Assembly: GCA_021442155.1 (NCBI GenBank)
Contig: JAKCPB010000045.1
Location: 372,001 to 436,000 of the forward strand
Direction: 5' to 3'
DNA length: 64,000 bases
Source of the DNA: Cymbidium sinense
Lineage: Eukaryota; Streptophyta; Magnoliopsida; Asparagales; Orchidaceae
The position numbers and the translations under genes are program-made. The notes beneath the pieces were generated by a model. That model saw only the letters and a program-made list of their open reading frames with translations. It was not told where the DNA came from and searched no databases. Shown one piece after another: positions 34,940 to 44,480 of this stretch. Numbering within the stretch: the first letter of the stretch is position 1; each line of letters starts with the position of its first letter.

Positions 34940-36060
34940 GGGGGTGCTTGGCAACGGATTTATTCCGAATTTAAGCGCTTAAATCCCGTAAATCCTTCCA
35001 AATACCATCGAAGGATTTAATAAATCCCTTAGTCAGAATCCTGAACGGATAAATCTCGATTAAATCCATCGATTCGATGGATTTAACGGATTTACTGGAT
35101 CGGTGGTATATGGAATTGCACTCCTTATCGTAACTCCTTCGAACTACTATTTCTTCACTCGCAACAAGCGCCGCTCGCTTCTTCCCTTCCCAAGATTCGC
35201 CTACCGCAACTGCATCGGCGTGGATTGCTACATAAGTTCATTCTTTGACAAAGCTATTCAAACCGACCTTGCAAAAACTGAAGAAATTCCCAAACAGACT
35301 CATCGTTGTCCATCTCGCTTCCTTCCAATAGCCAAGAAGGTGGAGATCGACCAACCGCTTACTCGGACGTCGTGGAAGAAGAAGAAGAGAGGAGTAAAAA
35401 GAAAATGGATTTCTTAGGAGCACTATTACTATCAATTATATTTATATATCGATATATATATATTAAAAATAAAATAAAAATAATTATTGTATACGATAAT
35501 AATATATAATTAATGGATTTCTTAGGAGCATTATTTTAGAATCAACGAGGATTCAATTGTCTTTTCATCAATGTTTAGCTAGATGACATATTAAATTCCT
35601 TGTAAAAGATATCATAGATCATGTTTGAAAATGCTTTAGATTACCCACTTTCATTGTTTCCAATTGGAACAATTGGTTCAATTTTTGGATTCAATTGTCT
35701 TTCATTTATGTTTAGGATGACGTTAAATTCCTAAAGGTATCCTGATCACGTGTTTGAAAAAACGCTTTACAATTACAAATTATAATTTCTGATTTCAAAA
35801 CATCTCTTGCATATAACTTATCTTTAATTAGTAGGGGCTCACTATATTTCAATTTATTTATTTATTTTCATATTTTTTTTAAATATTATTATTTAATTAT
35901 AATAGATTTAAATCCTCAAATAATTTTTTAAATATTTTTTGAATTTAACAGAATTTAATAAATCTATTATCAAATACTTTTCAGTATTTAACAATTTAAA
36001 ATTTATTAAATTTAGATATACTGAATTTACTAAATACTACTTGAAATAAATCCACCCCCC
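34940..36060. mobile_element. TIR element flanked by TTA (PIF/Harbinger-like MITE)
   Basis: It starts GGGGGTGCTTGGCAACGG at 34940 and ends CCACCCCCC at 36060. TTA is duplicated on both sides (34937-34939 and 36061-36063), as in PIF/Harbinger or Tourist elements. The 1.12-kb interior has ATTTAA/TTAAAT-rich subterminal sequence and an unrelated CpG-rich piece (35100-35400). No transposase was recognised; the overlapping ORFs at 35103-35509 are unassigned. It ends about 10 bp before the CT-rich promoter of the sphinganine hydroxylase gene. A relative lies at about 59585-60692. Confidence 0.75.
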
Positions 36061-36072
36061 TTAGTTTGCCGG

Positions 36073-36098
36073 CCACTCTCTCTCTCTCTCCCTATAAA
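36073..36098 (+). promoter_or_regulatory. CT-rich element and TATA box of the sphinganine hydroxylase gene
   Basis: A (CT)n pyrimidine patch is followed by CCTATAAAC, with the TATA core TATAAA at 36093-36098. A leader starts about 30 bp later. This Y-patch plus TATA arrangement is typical of plant core promoters. Confidence 0.65.
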
Positions 36099-36230
36099 CG
36101 CGACCCATCGGATAGCTTTGGAATTCGCCTTCCTGCAACTGCAGTCTTCCGCCAAGAGACTTCAATTTTAACAGCACCGAAGCTCAGAAATCGCAGCCAC
36201 ATTCCATTTCTGCCCAAGATCCGTTCGTAG

Positions 36231-36300
36231 GTTAGAAATCATTCTTACGGTTTCTCGGATTCTGTTCAGTTTGATTTATACATGTTCTTGATTTCTTCAG
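36231..36300 (+). other. Probable 70-bp 5'UTR intron
   Basis: GTTAGAAATC...TTTCTTCAG has GT and pyrimidine-AG borders and lies between the TATA box and the ATG at 36365. It is short but within the plant range. Confidence 0.45.
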
Positions 36301-36364
36301 GCTCGCCGCTTTTACACCTACTAAAATTAGTCACCCGCCTCAGCATTTTTTTTGTGTGATTAAG

Positions 36365-36595
36365 ATGGTGTTTTGGACGGGCTATGTCAGTGATGAAATG
36401 ATGGGCACATTTGCCCCGGTAGTCATTTACTGGATCTACGGCGGCATGTATCAGCTCTTGCCGTCTTCAAATCGATATCGGCTGCACACTCTGAAGGAAG
36501 AGGAGCAGAAGAATTTGATGCGAATGCCAACCGTGATCAAAGGTGTTCTGTTACAGCAGGTGGTTCAGGCCACGGTTGCCAGACTTCTCTTCTTG
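36365..36595 (+). CDS. SBH1-like: Sphinganine C4-hydroxylase, exon 1
   Basis: First coding exon (residues 1-77) of a fatty-acid-hydroxylase-family protein. It begins MVFWTGYVSDEMMGTFAPVV and holds the first membrane segment, the YRLHTLKEEEQKNL block and VVKGVLLQQ-like VIKGVLLQQVVQATVARLLF, matching plant SBH1/SBH2. It ends in phase 0 at CTTCTTG|GTAAGT. Reading through the donor would give only a 93-codon frame ending in the intron. The gene product hydroxylates C-4 of dihydrosphingosine (sphinganine) to make phytosphingosine, the main long-chain base of plant sphingolipids, in the ER with cytochrome b5 as electron donor. This role rests on family knowledge. Confidence 0.93.
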
Positions 36596-39328
36596 GTAAG
36601 TTATCTTTTCTTTTGTATTCTTGCTAAGAAATTTTGATGATTTTTTTTTTTTTTCTTTTCTTCTGATTCATGCAAAGCAATTTTATTCTTCAATTGATCT
36701 GTCTCCGGCAAGGATAGCTGTACCAGGAATCTGATTAAAAAAAAAACTTCGAACTTCATTATGCCAAGAAAATATTGATTTATTTCCGTAGGTACTTAAG
36801 TCGGTTAACAACTTACTTATCCTGATTATTATATCCGATACTTGTGGATTTGTGAGCTGGGAATGATCTTAGAAAATGTTGGACAGGTAAGTAGAGTATT
36901 GAAAGCCTCATGAGCTATAATCTAATTGTACATGCAAGCAAATGGGCAGTAATGATTGCAGCCACGAACGTATCCGTTTGCTTCCTGTTCAAGTAGAATT
37001 CCTATGGACAATGAATGTAGTTGCACAAATTTTTTTTTTCCGTTAAGGAATCTTTGTGAAATAAAGTGCTCTGCTTAACAAACTCTATGACGTTCGTAGG
37101 ATCTTCCTTACCAAGATTTAACGGTCTTTGAAATAGGTTTCAGCTCAGAAAGAGTTTTACTTTAGGTTGGTTGGCGGATATGAAGCGTTATTTAAGCTCT
37201 TATGGTTCTTGTTCTTTCTCCATAACTGGAGCTGTCTGTATTGGAGAAGGCTTGTGAAGGACTGTCATGATCCTTAAGAGAAGTTGGTATCAATAGTAGA
37301 GTTTTGTTTACTCCTTTTTCAGATTTATGGTTAAATTTATAATTGTTGGTCGAAAAAGTAGTAAAGGCCACAACTTGACTTGCACCATGTAGTTTAATAT
37401 TGAAAATAAGTTGAATTTGAATAAACTATTAAGAAATGACAACCCAAAATTATTTTCCAAAACTTAAAATGGTTGCTTTCTTGCAGTATCCTTTCCTCAA
37501 AGTTTTAATTTATGTAAGATGAAAAACTTATTGAAAACGAATGAGGATAAAAATGGGTCTGCAGCAACAGATTTAGAAGAAAGGATAATCCGAAAATAAG
37601 CACAAGATTGTTGGCATGTATTTTTGAGATCGGTTATTGCAAGGATGATCCTTCTTCACTATCGAACTACTTATGTGGTTAGAGCTAAAGCCATTTTTTT
37701 AATTGCTTTAGATGTGATTAACAAAATCGGTAAACCAAATTTATAATATATACCATAGAGTTTTCCATTTCAGGCCAAGCTTCTGCATTGAGTAAAACAC
37801 TCGAACCTTGATTTTTGATTATTTTGTAGATCATAACATGTTGTGGTCATAGCCTTAACTAGATGTGGTTTTGAAGGAAAAGATTGAAGGTAATGGTTGT
37901 TATAGAGAGCTTAGTGGGTTTTATCAAATTCAAAAGAGATGAAATATAAAAAGTAACAAATTGGAGCATCCTTCCTCATGATATACCAATATTGAAATTC
38001 TGTAAACTTTTATCTTGAACAATGTCCAAATAATTGTCTTATTGTGTAGGGCATACATTCATGTAATAGATGAGCCATGATATTTTAAGGTTTTTTTTTC
38101 TTCTTTCATCCACATGGAACTTCTGTTCCATCCATACACAATCTGGTGTTGTCACTGTCTATGCCCGTCTAAGAAACTTAATTGATTATGAAGTGAGAAA
38201 TATTTAATCACTAAATATTAATCTTGTTGTATGAATAAAATAGATATCCATGTAAATATTTGATTCAAATTTAAAAGGTAAAGTCAAGAACTAAAGTATT
38301 TTACCTTAATGAAATGAGGTGTAAACCTCTAGGCAAATCTAGGGATAAGAGTCAAATTTAAAATTAAAAAAACTAATAAAATCAAGGATAATTCATAAAT
38401 ATGTCACAAATCATCAACATATTAGCTTAATTCATTATCATAAATAAATAAAAAATCATAAACTACGAAATAAAAAGCAAATTTTAATCTTAAGTCGCAA
38501 TCCAATAACTTTTAATTCTTAAGTGAACCAAGATAAGCTTTCAATTAAAACTTAACCTAAAGCTTTGCTGTCTTCCTTATTGATTGATTATGATTTTACT
38601 CTTTTTAGTGGTTGATGTAGTTTTCTTTGATATAGATAGTCTTTTATCCACATCTTTGAAAATAAAAGTTTGTTCATTAAACTTATCAATTTTGATTATT
38701 TCATCCTTCATGCTTAAATGTAAAAGCTTTTCAGAACAAAGCTTTGATAAAATCTCAAGCTAATCTAAATAAAGATGAGATAAAAAAACATATCAAAAAT
38801 CTCAAACTACAAGACACATAACTTTATAAATTTAAGTGTAAATAAAACTTGAGTTCTGTAGCCATCATCTTGAAAAATCAAATGTGAATAAATTTTGAAT
38901 TGGTAGAAAAATCAAGTATGAATATATCTTGAGTTTGACAATCACTAATATTGAAAATCAAAACCAAAATTTGACAATCACTAATATTGAAAATCAAAAC
39001 CAAAATTTAATAAAGAAAAATCAAGTATGAGGTCAAACTATGAGGTCAAACTTATATATTTTAACATATAGAAAAGTTTAGAAATATTATTAGGCAAATA
39101 AAATGGATTGATTTCTTTCCCATTAAGATGCCAACCTATGAAGAGAAATATCAAAATATCACTAAACAATTAGGATTCCATTCCAACTTGCAAGGATGAG
39201 GATAAAGCTTGTTAAGGGAAAGTATGGATGTAAACATCTGTCCAAAATTGATTCTTTCATGATTTCAAATATTCCAATAGCAGAAAGGGAAAAAGGTTTT
39301 TCGAACTTCTTTAGGAGTTATTTAGTTA

Positions 39329-40103
39329 CAACAACAACAACAAGCCTTAATCCCACTAGGTGGTCATGAATCCTTCGCCTTCATCAGTTTCTATTATGTG
39401 TCAAATTCTCATTTAAATCAAGTATCGAGATCATTTTTTATACATCTTATCCAAGTCTTTTAGGTCTACCTCCACCTTTCTTAACGTAAGGCAAATCTAA
39501 TGCATCTACTCTCCTAATCGTCATCTGGACGTGATGCTTTATGTGGTAAAACCATCTAAGGCGACTCTCCCTAATCTTATCTAGAGCTACTCCAACTTTT
39601 TCCGAATATACTCATTTTGCATTCTATCTCTAAGAGTAAAGCCACTCATCCACCTAAGCATCCTCATCTCAGTAACACTTAACTTAGTCTTATGTTTCTC
39701 TTTTTATTGCCAACATTCGCACATAAGTCATTGGTCTTACTACCATCTTATAAAATTTTTCCTTAAGTTTAACTTTTCTATCACATAATAGGCGGATGCA
39801 TTCCTCCACTTCAACCTTCCAACTTGAATTCTACTAATAACATCTCCATCTATTTCACCATCAGTTTGAACAATAGAGCCTAAATATCAAACGCCACTCT
39901 AATTAATGACTTGTTCACCTAATGTCACAACACTATCACTAGAACTTCTACAACTAAAATTACACTCCATATATTCAGTTTTAGATCTACTTAAATGAAA
40001 GCTTTTAGACTCTAGAGTTGACCTCCATAATTCAAGTTTCTGTTGGACTCCCTCTCTAGTCTTATCAACAAGAAGAATGTCATCAACAAAAAGCATACAC
40101 CAA
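39329..40103 (-). mobile_element. 5'-truncated RTE-type LINE (copy b)
   Basis: Minus-strand copy of the family seen at 14901-15728. The (CAA)n at 39329-39343 is the complement of the TTG tail, followed by AGCCTTAATCCCACTAGG. Towards the right the RT region reads WCMLFVDDILLVDKTREGVQ (39899-40110) and LELWRSTLESKSFHLSRSKT. Intermediate frames are broken. It begins at nearly the same RT codon as copy a. The flanks GTTATTTAGTTA and ACTATTTAAATT are only weakly similar, so the target duplication is degraded. Confidence 0.9.
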
Positions 40104-40269
40104 CTATTTAAATTTAATGGCATTTTAAATATATTGTAAAATAAATACAATGTATTTAAAATATTCAAGATTGTTTGGTTGTTTGTAAAATCACATTTTT
40201 TTGTCTTCTGCTAGAAGTAAAACAAACCTAAGTTTTTGTTATTAATATTTTGTTAAGATTTTTTTCAAA

Positions 40270-40540
40270 ATGATTTAGGCTTGGGAGGGTGCTCGATGGG
40301 ATGATGAGGGCACTCGCACGAGTGGGTGGTGAGGTTGCGAACAAGGTCATTGTGAGGTGCGGTGAGGTCATAGGAATGGTAAGGTCATGATGAGGTGTTA
40401 GGGGTCATGAGTGTGATGAGATCATCATGAGATGAGATTAGGTCATGTGATGAGGTGAGTTGTGTGAAGGTCATGAACCAATGCTGTGTGAGAGATGCCT
40501 CGCGGTCACAAGGTGATGTCATATAGATGGCAAGATTTTA
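40270..40540. repeat. Degenerate GATGAGGTCAT minisatellite
   Basis: Repeated GATGAGGT, AAGGTCATG and GTGATGAG words without a strict period. No frame is conserved. Confidence 0.6.
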
Positions 40541-40743
40541 TGGCACAATGCATTTAAAATTTGCTTGAATCAGGAAAACTCTCAAAATAATTATCGTAAA
40601 TTTATTTTACTCTAAATCAACTTTGTATTTGAAATGGAATACACTCAAAATCTCTCCAACCTAACAAGCCCCTAATAAATTGAGAATCTTAAATGTCTTT
40701 ACCTATCCAACAGTAAAGTGATGAAGACTTAAATAATTTGTAT

Positions 40744-40802
40744 TAATGATATAATTAAGGCTTGTTGTTGTTGTTGTTGTTGTTGTAATGATATAATTAA
40801 GG
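40744..40802 (+). mobile_element. Tail-only RTE insertion with 17-bp target duplication
   Basis: TAATGATATAATTAAGG occurs at 40744-40760 and again at 40786-40802. Between the copies are only 25 bases, C(TTG)n, matching the very 3' end of the RTE family (…GGCTTGTTGTTG). The simplest reading is a target-primed insertion that stopped after copying the tail. Confidence 0.8.
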
Positions 40803-42101
40803 ATTTTGGGTCCACAAGAATAGATTTTTAGATCCATTGAAGAGAAGGTAAATGTCAGGAGTACCTTTTTTTTTAATAAAAGTGCATTGAGCTTGATCAA
40901 CAAAACCATGAAGATGGAGTTTGAATCTATTTGCCAAAACTTTTGGTGAAGATGTTAATCTTATTAATTTGTGTTATCAATGTTTCTCTCATGCTTCTAT
41001 TCTTCTGGGCATATATGTCATGACCAAAATATTGACATAGAAAACTAGTGACTAAGAACTACATGAGGCATGAATAAGTTGTATTTGATAAATAATTTCA
41101 TGACTGATTTTGTCTGGCATGTGAGTTTGATTAATTTGTGAATTCTCAAGATTTCCTTTTTTAAATCTTAGATGTGAAATACAAAGGAGAGTGCTAGGGA
41201 AGCTTTTGCGATCAAGCCTTCTTCTGTACATCCAGTTATTTTTGTTTGTACAATTTTTAAACATTTTCAAGTTACTGCTTAATCAGTGATGAGCTTTTTA
41301 AGGCCTAGCCATTAATGGTCACACTGATTTGGCCTAGAATATGGCAAAAATCTATTGCGGGAGTCTACATCAGCTTATGGTTTATTTGATTGATGAATTC
41401 TCTAATTTTCATTGTTCGATGTATGTAATTAGAAGTTAATTTCGATTTTAAACTCCTCAAACCACTCAAATGTAATGATTGGGATTAAAAAAAAATCAAA
41501 CCAATTCTTCACTTCTAAGATGCCTTTTCATTCTGAAAACTAATATAGAAGCCCTTGACTGCAACTTTTTTTGGAAATATTTAACTCTTAGACATCCCTA
41601 AATTATTTTAGTGCTCATTTGGTTACTTGTAGCTAGACAAAACATAATTTAGAAATGAAGATTTCAATTGCATTTATTTGAGTAAGAAAAATAAAATGAT
41701 CATTTTGAGACATTTTAAAGGTGCTTGGATAATTCAAAAACCCCTATTGATTTACTGCTGCTTCAAACCAAATAACATAATCCAGTAAAATCATCATTTT
41801 TCAAAGAATCAATTTGTTATCAGAATTTTTAATTTCTTTATATCAAAAATGTGAATTATTTATTATTATAATTTTTATTCATTTTTTGAAATATTCTCCT
41901 TTTTATTATATTTTCTTTTATCCTCGTCTCTCTCTCTCTCTCTCTCTCTACTTGAGTCCTTAATTGTATTTTACTTTTGTATGACTTTTTATTTGTAATA
42001 AAGGAAGAATTACAGTTTTGATGAATGATCACATGAACAATATTCCATTCCCTTGATAATAGTTTATTTTATCTAAATGACTGCTGCGTCATTGGCATCA
42101 G

Positions 42102-42644
42102 GTATCTGGAAGCTCAAGTGCATCAGATCAACTGGCTCAACCATCCATTCCAGTTCAGCTATTTCAGATCTTTGTGGCAATGATCGTAATGGATACATGG
42201 CAATACTTCGTGCACCGATATATGCACCACAACAAGTTCCTCTACCGCCATGTCCACTCACAGCATCACCGATTGATCGTCCCTTATGCAATTGGAGCTC
42301 TTTACAACCATCCATTGGAGGGACTCCTTTTAGACACCTTTGGTGGCGCCATCTCCTTCCTCATCTCTGGAATGACTCCACAAACAGCTGTTTTCTTCTT
42401 CTGCTTCGCTGTGATCAAGACTGTTGATGACCACTGCGGGCTATGGCATCCTGCTAATTTCTTCCACTTCTTCTTCCAGAACAACTCAGCTTATCATGAC
42501 ATCCACCATCAGCTACAAGGAACTAAGTATAACTACTCTCAGCCATTCTTTTCGGTATGGGATAGAGTGCTGGGAACCTACATGCCCTACAGGTTAGTCC
42601 CCAGGAAAGATGGTGGATATGAGGTAAGGCCGTTGAAGTGTTAA
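42102..42644 (+). CDS. SBH1-like: Sphinganine C4-hydroxylase, exon 2
   Basis: Residues 78-257 of the protein started at 36365, to the TAA at 42642-42644. The total of 257 aa is close to Arabidopsis SBH1/SBH2 (about 260). All three histidine boxes of the di-iron fatty acid hydroxylase family are present: H115RYMH119, H129SQHH133 and H209DIHH213. The conserved QPSIPVQ, GALYNHPLEGLLLDTFGGA, IKTVDDHCGLW, GTKYNYSQPFF and WDRVLGTYMPY blocks are present too. The usual LWLPGN reads LWHPAN, a substitution outside the His boxes. The protein ends in -RPLKC and lacks the KxKxx ER-retention form. The gene looks intact. The product is expected to be a multi-pass ER membrane enzyme. Confidence 0.95.
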   Translation, partial: VSGSSSASDQLAQPSIPVQLFQIFVAMIVMDTWQYFVHRYMHHNKFLYRHVHSQHHRLIVPYAIGALYNHPLEGLLLDTFGGAISFLISGMTPQTAVFFFCFAVIKTVDDHCGLWHPANFFHFFFQNNSAYHDIHHQLQGTKYNYSQPFFSVWDRVLGTYMPYRLVPRKDGGYEVRPLKC

Positions 42645-44029
42645 CTCGAGGTTCTAATCATAATTGCATTCTTCTGTAACAAGGGTTAGTGCAGCAGCAT
42701 CTACAATATAGGGTATTAAATCTGTATGGGCTGCATTTTTTATTTTTTGTACTTTGGAAGTGCTGAGAGTTTTATGTCATTTTCTTTTTTTTAATTGAAT
42801 TTATTCGACTTTTAAATTTGTTATTTTCGTTATTCTACAGGTGGGATAATGCTATTATTAGACTTGAAACTTCAGTTATGTAGAGTTTGAATTCTCTTAT
42901 TTTTGAAAATGGTTTATGCTCTGATACATATTGCATTAGAATATGCTGTGAAGCCTTGGTTTGCTTTGCTTTATTGTGGATTTCATTGGTTGTCATTGCT
43001 GCAGCAAAGAGTCATAAATATGATCACTGATCTTTTTCATGTCATTTTAAGTTTACATTGAATATGTTGTGACACAATGGAGAAGAAGGATTCATAAGCC
43101 TACCTCATGTAATGGGGTAAAGATTTACTGTTGTTATTGTTATTGTATTAAAAGAGGCTTCAAGAAAAGTTGTTTCATCTCATTTTAAGGTTCTTTGAAG
43201 AGGCGAGATCCTTTACTTTGTACATTAGTTGATGTGGATGCTTATTTTATGCTTATATCCCTTATATAAATTGAGAATATATTTATATTTCATACATGTT
43301 GATGTGATGATTTAATAAAAAAAGAAAGTGTTTATCTTTTGGTTGAAGGACCAGTGAGGAAAGTTTTGTGGAGTCAATTAAAGCATAAGCTTGGCTCGCA
43401 GTTGTGCTCTACTTCTGATCCCACTGCAGTCACTAATCACCCAACCTCGCTGCCTCGGCCTGCTGTCATTTGCCTCCTCTAATCCATGCTACTGCCTCTT
43501 GTTACTCCTCTCTAATCATGTGTTCTCATCCCAGAAAACCCCCTCATAAAACCCCTGGGGGCCCGACCTGATTCTCCACCCTATAATTCCTACACATACT
43601 AAGTTTGTTTAACTAAAATACATTGCATCAATTATCATTGATTTGCTCATCCTAATCATGGTTTCATGGCAAGTCATATTCACATCAATATCATACTTTC
43701 TGTACTTGATTTTTAAGGCCAGTACACAGACAATAGGTATTACAAATTATGTTCTTCATGTTTTTATGATGATATATTAAATCTAAGGTATACAAGAGCA
43801 TTGTATTTTGTTTTCTATTAGGACGAATCAAAAATGGCCAAACTGGCCAATCTGAATAATTGAATAAGCTTTTGCTTGTAATTAAAATCAGTTCAAGAGT
43901 TGATTCCAGAATATAGCTCATAGAAATGATTAATAAATCAATATTAAAACTTCAACTCTTAAGCAACAACACATTGATTCATTCCTGAGTACACACCATC
44001 AAAAAGATTCACTCCTGATCCTGATATTT
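42645..44029. other. 3'UTR of the hydroxylase gene and spacer
   Basis: After the TAA the first ~200 bp are T-rich and suit a 3'UTR. The rest is spacer with the RTE fragment at 43071-43147. A C-rich patch (43380-43570) shows no coding signal I can defend. Confidence 0.5.
43071..43147 (+). mobile_element. Decayed 3' end of an RTE LINE (copy e)
   Basis: GACACAATGGAGAAGAAGG is followed by ATTCATAAGCC...AATGGGGTAAAG...TGTTGTTATTGTTATTG. This corresponds to the last ~80 bp of the family (ACAATGGAGACGAAAGATTC...GGGATAAAGGCTTGTTG), with the tail eroded. Confidence 0.7.
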
Positions 44030-44413
44030 TTAGTTAGTAGTAGAAGAAGAAGAAAGCTTCAAGCATTCATTTTGGCATCGTCGGAGGCAAACATCATTCC
44101 AGTTGGGAACTTGATGTTGGTTGACACAAACAGTACGCGCACAAGCATCAGTACATGCATCAAGTAGTGAGACACCACAGACCGTGACGCAAGTATCGGG
44201 GGTGGGATCTTTGGAGAAGGCACCAACTTTCTTCAACATTCTTTTTGAGGTGCAGACCCTCTCGCAGACAAATATATCATCAGAGCTTTTCTCACGGCCA
44301 CGAGCGCTCTCAAGACGCTTCTCCTCAGCTCTCCTCCTCTTGGCTCGAATGGCTTGTCCCGCAATAAAAGCTGGAATAGCAGCACCGACTAAAGACCACC
44401 ATACGTCCACCAT
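44030..44413 (-). CDS. CX3C-rich membrane-anchored protein, At5g64816-like
   Basis: An intact 127-aa frame. Residues 4-21 (VWWSLVGAAIPAFIAGQA) form one hydrophobic segment, followed by the basic stretch RAKRRRAEEKR. The rest holds ten Cys: C50, C54, C75, C79, C87, C91, C96, C109, C113, C117. Most are spaced CX3C (CERVC, CVTVC, CTDAC, CLRRC, CQNEC). The sequence resembles a small conserved plant protein that I recall as the uncharacterised, sometimes 'thionin-like', Arabidopsis At5g64816. It lacks the secretory signal and mature layout of true thionins, so it should not be called a toxin. Repeated CX3C suggests disulfide bonding or metal binding. Function is unknown. The plus-strand 106-codon ORF over it is a shadow. 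Confidence 0.85.
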   Translation of the reverse strand: MVDVWWSLVGAAIPAFIAGQAIRAKRRRAEEKRLESARGREKSSDDIFVCERVCTSKRMLKKVGAFSKDPTPDTCVTVCGVSLLDACTDACARTVCVNQHQVPNWNDVCLRRCQNECLKLSSSSTTN

Positions 44414-44451
44414 TGCTGGCGCAGAGTTGGGTTGTGTTTAAGATCCTTTGC

Positions 44452-44480
44452 CCCCACTATAAGTGTGCCAAAGAAAGGAA
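44452..44480 (-). promoter_or_regulatory. Probable 3' splice site in the leader of the CX3C gene
   Basis: On the minus strand a pyrimidine-rich tract ends CACACTTATAG before TGGGGGCAAAGG, about 38 bases upstream of the ATG. This suggests a 5'UTR intron whose first exon lies further right (beyond about 44500). That exon was not located. Confidence 0.35.

Larger units (their letters stand above)
39316..40676. mobile_element. MITE-like element interrupted by an RTE LINE
   Basis: Left end TTAGGAGTTATTTAGTT and, read inverted, right end TTAGGGGCTTGTTAGGTT (about 40658-40676) look like terminal inverted repeats. Both are followed by similar ...CATTT.AAATA...GTAAAATAAAT sequence. The core (40270-40540) is a degenerate GATGAGGTCAT minisatellite. 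The RTE copy at 39329-40103 sits inside the left arm. The assignment is by eye, and the ends are approximate. Confidence 0.45.
36596..42101 (+). other. 5.5-kb intron of the sphinganine hydroxylase gene
   Basis: The donor is G|GTAAGT at 36596 and the acceptor is GCATCAG|GTATC at 42101, joining codon 77 (Leu) to codon 78 (Val) in phase 0. The intron is AT-rich. It contains an RTE LINE copy (39329-40103) nested in a MITE-like element (about 39316-40676) and a 25-bp RTE tail insertion (40761-40785). No coding sequence of its own was seen. Confidence 0.9.

Noticed and set aside
36596..36637. Extension of hydroxylase exon 1 to 93 codons
   Set aside because: It reads through a consensus GTAAGT donor into intron sequence; family alignment resumes at 42102.
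40761..40785. Simple (TTG)n microsatellite
   Set aside because: The exact 17-bp flanking duplication and match to the RTE 3' terminus favour an insertion, though a plain microsatellite is not fully excluded.
42077..42427. 116-codon plus-strand ORF overlapping hydroxylase exon 2
   Set aside because: Wrong frame; the exon frame starting after the acceptor at 42101 carries all His boxes.
44030..44413. Annotation as a thionin toxin
   Set aside because: No secretory signal plus mature thionin layout; the N-terminal anchor and CX3C pattern differ from plant thionins.
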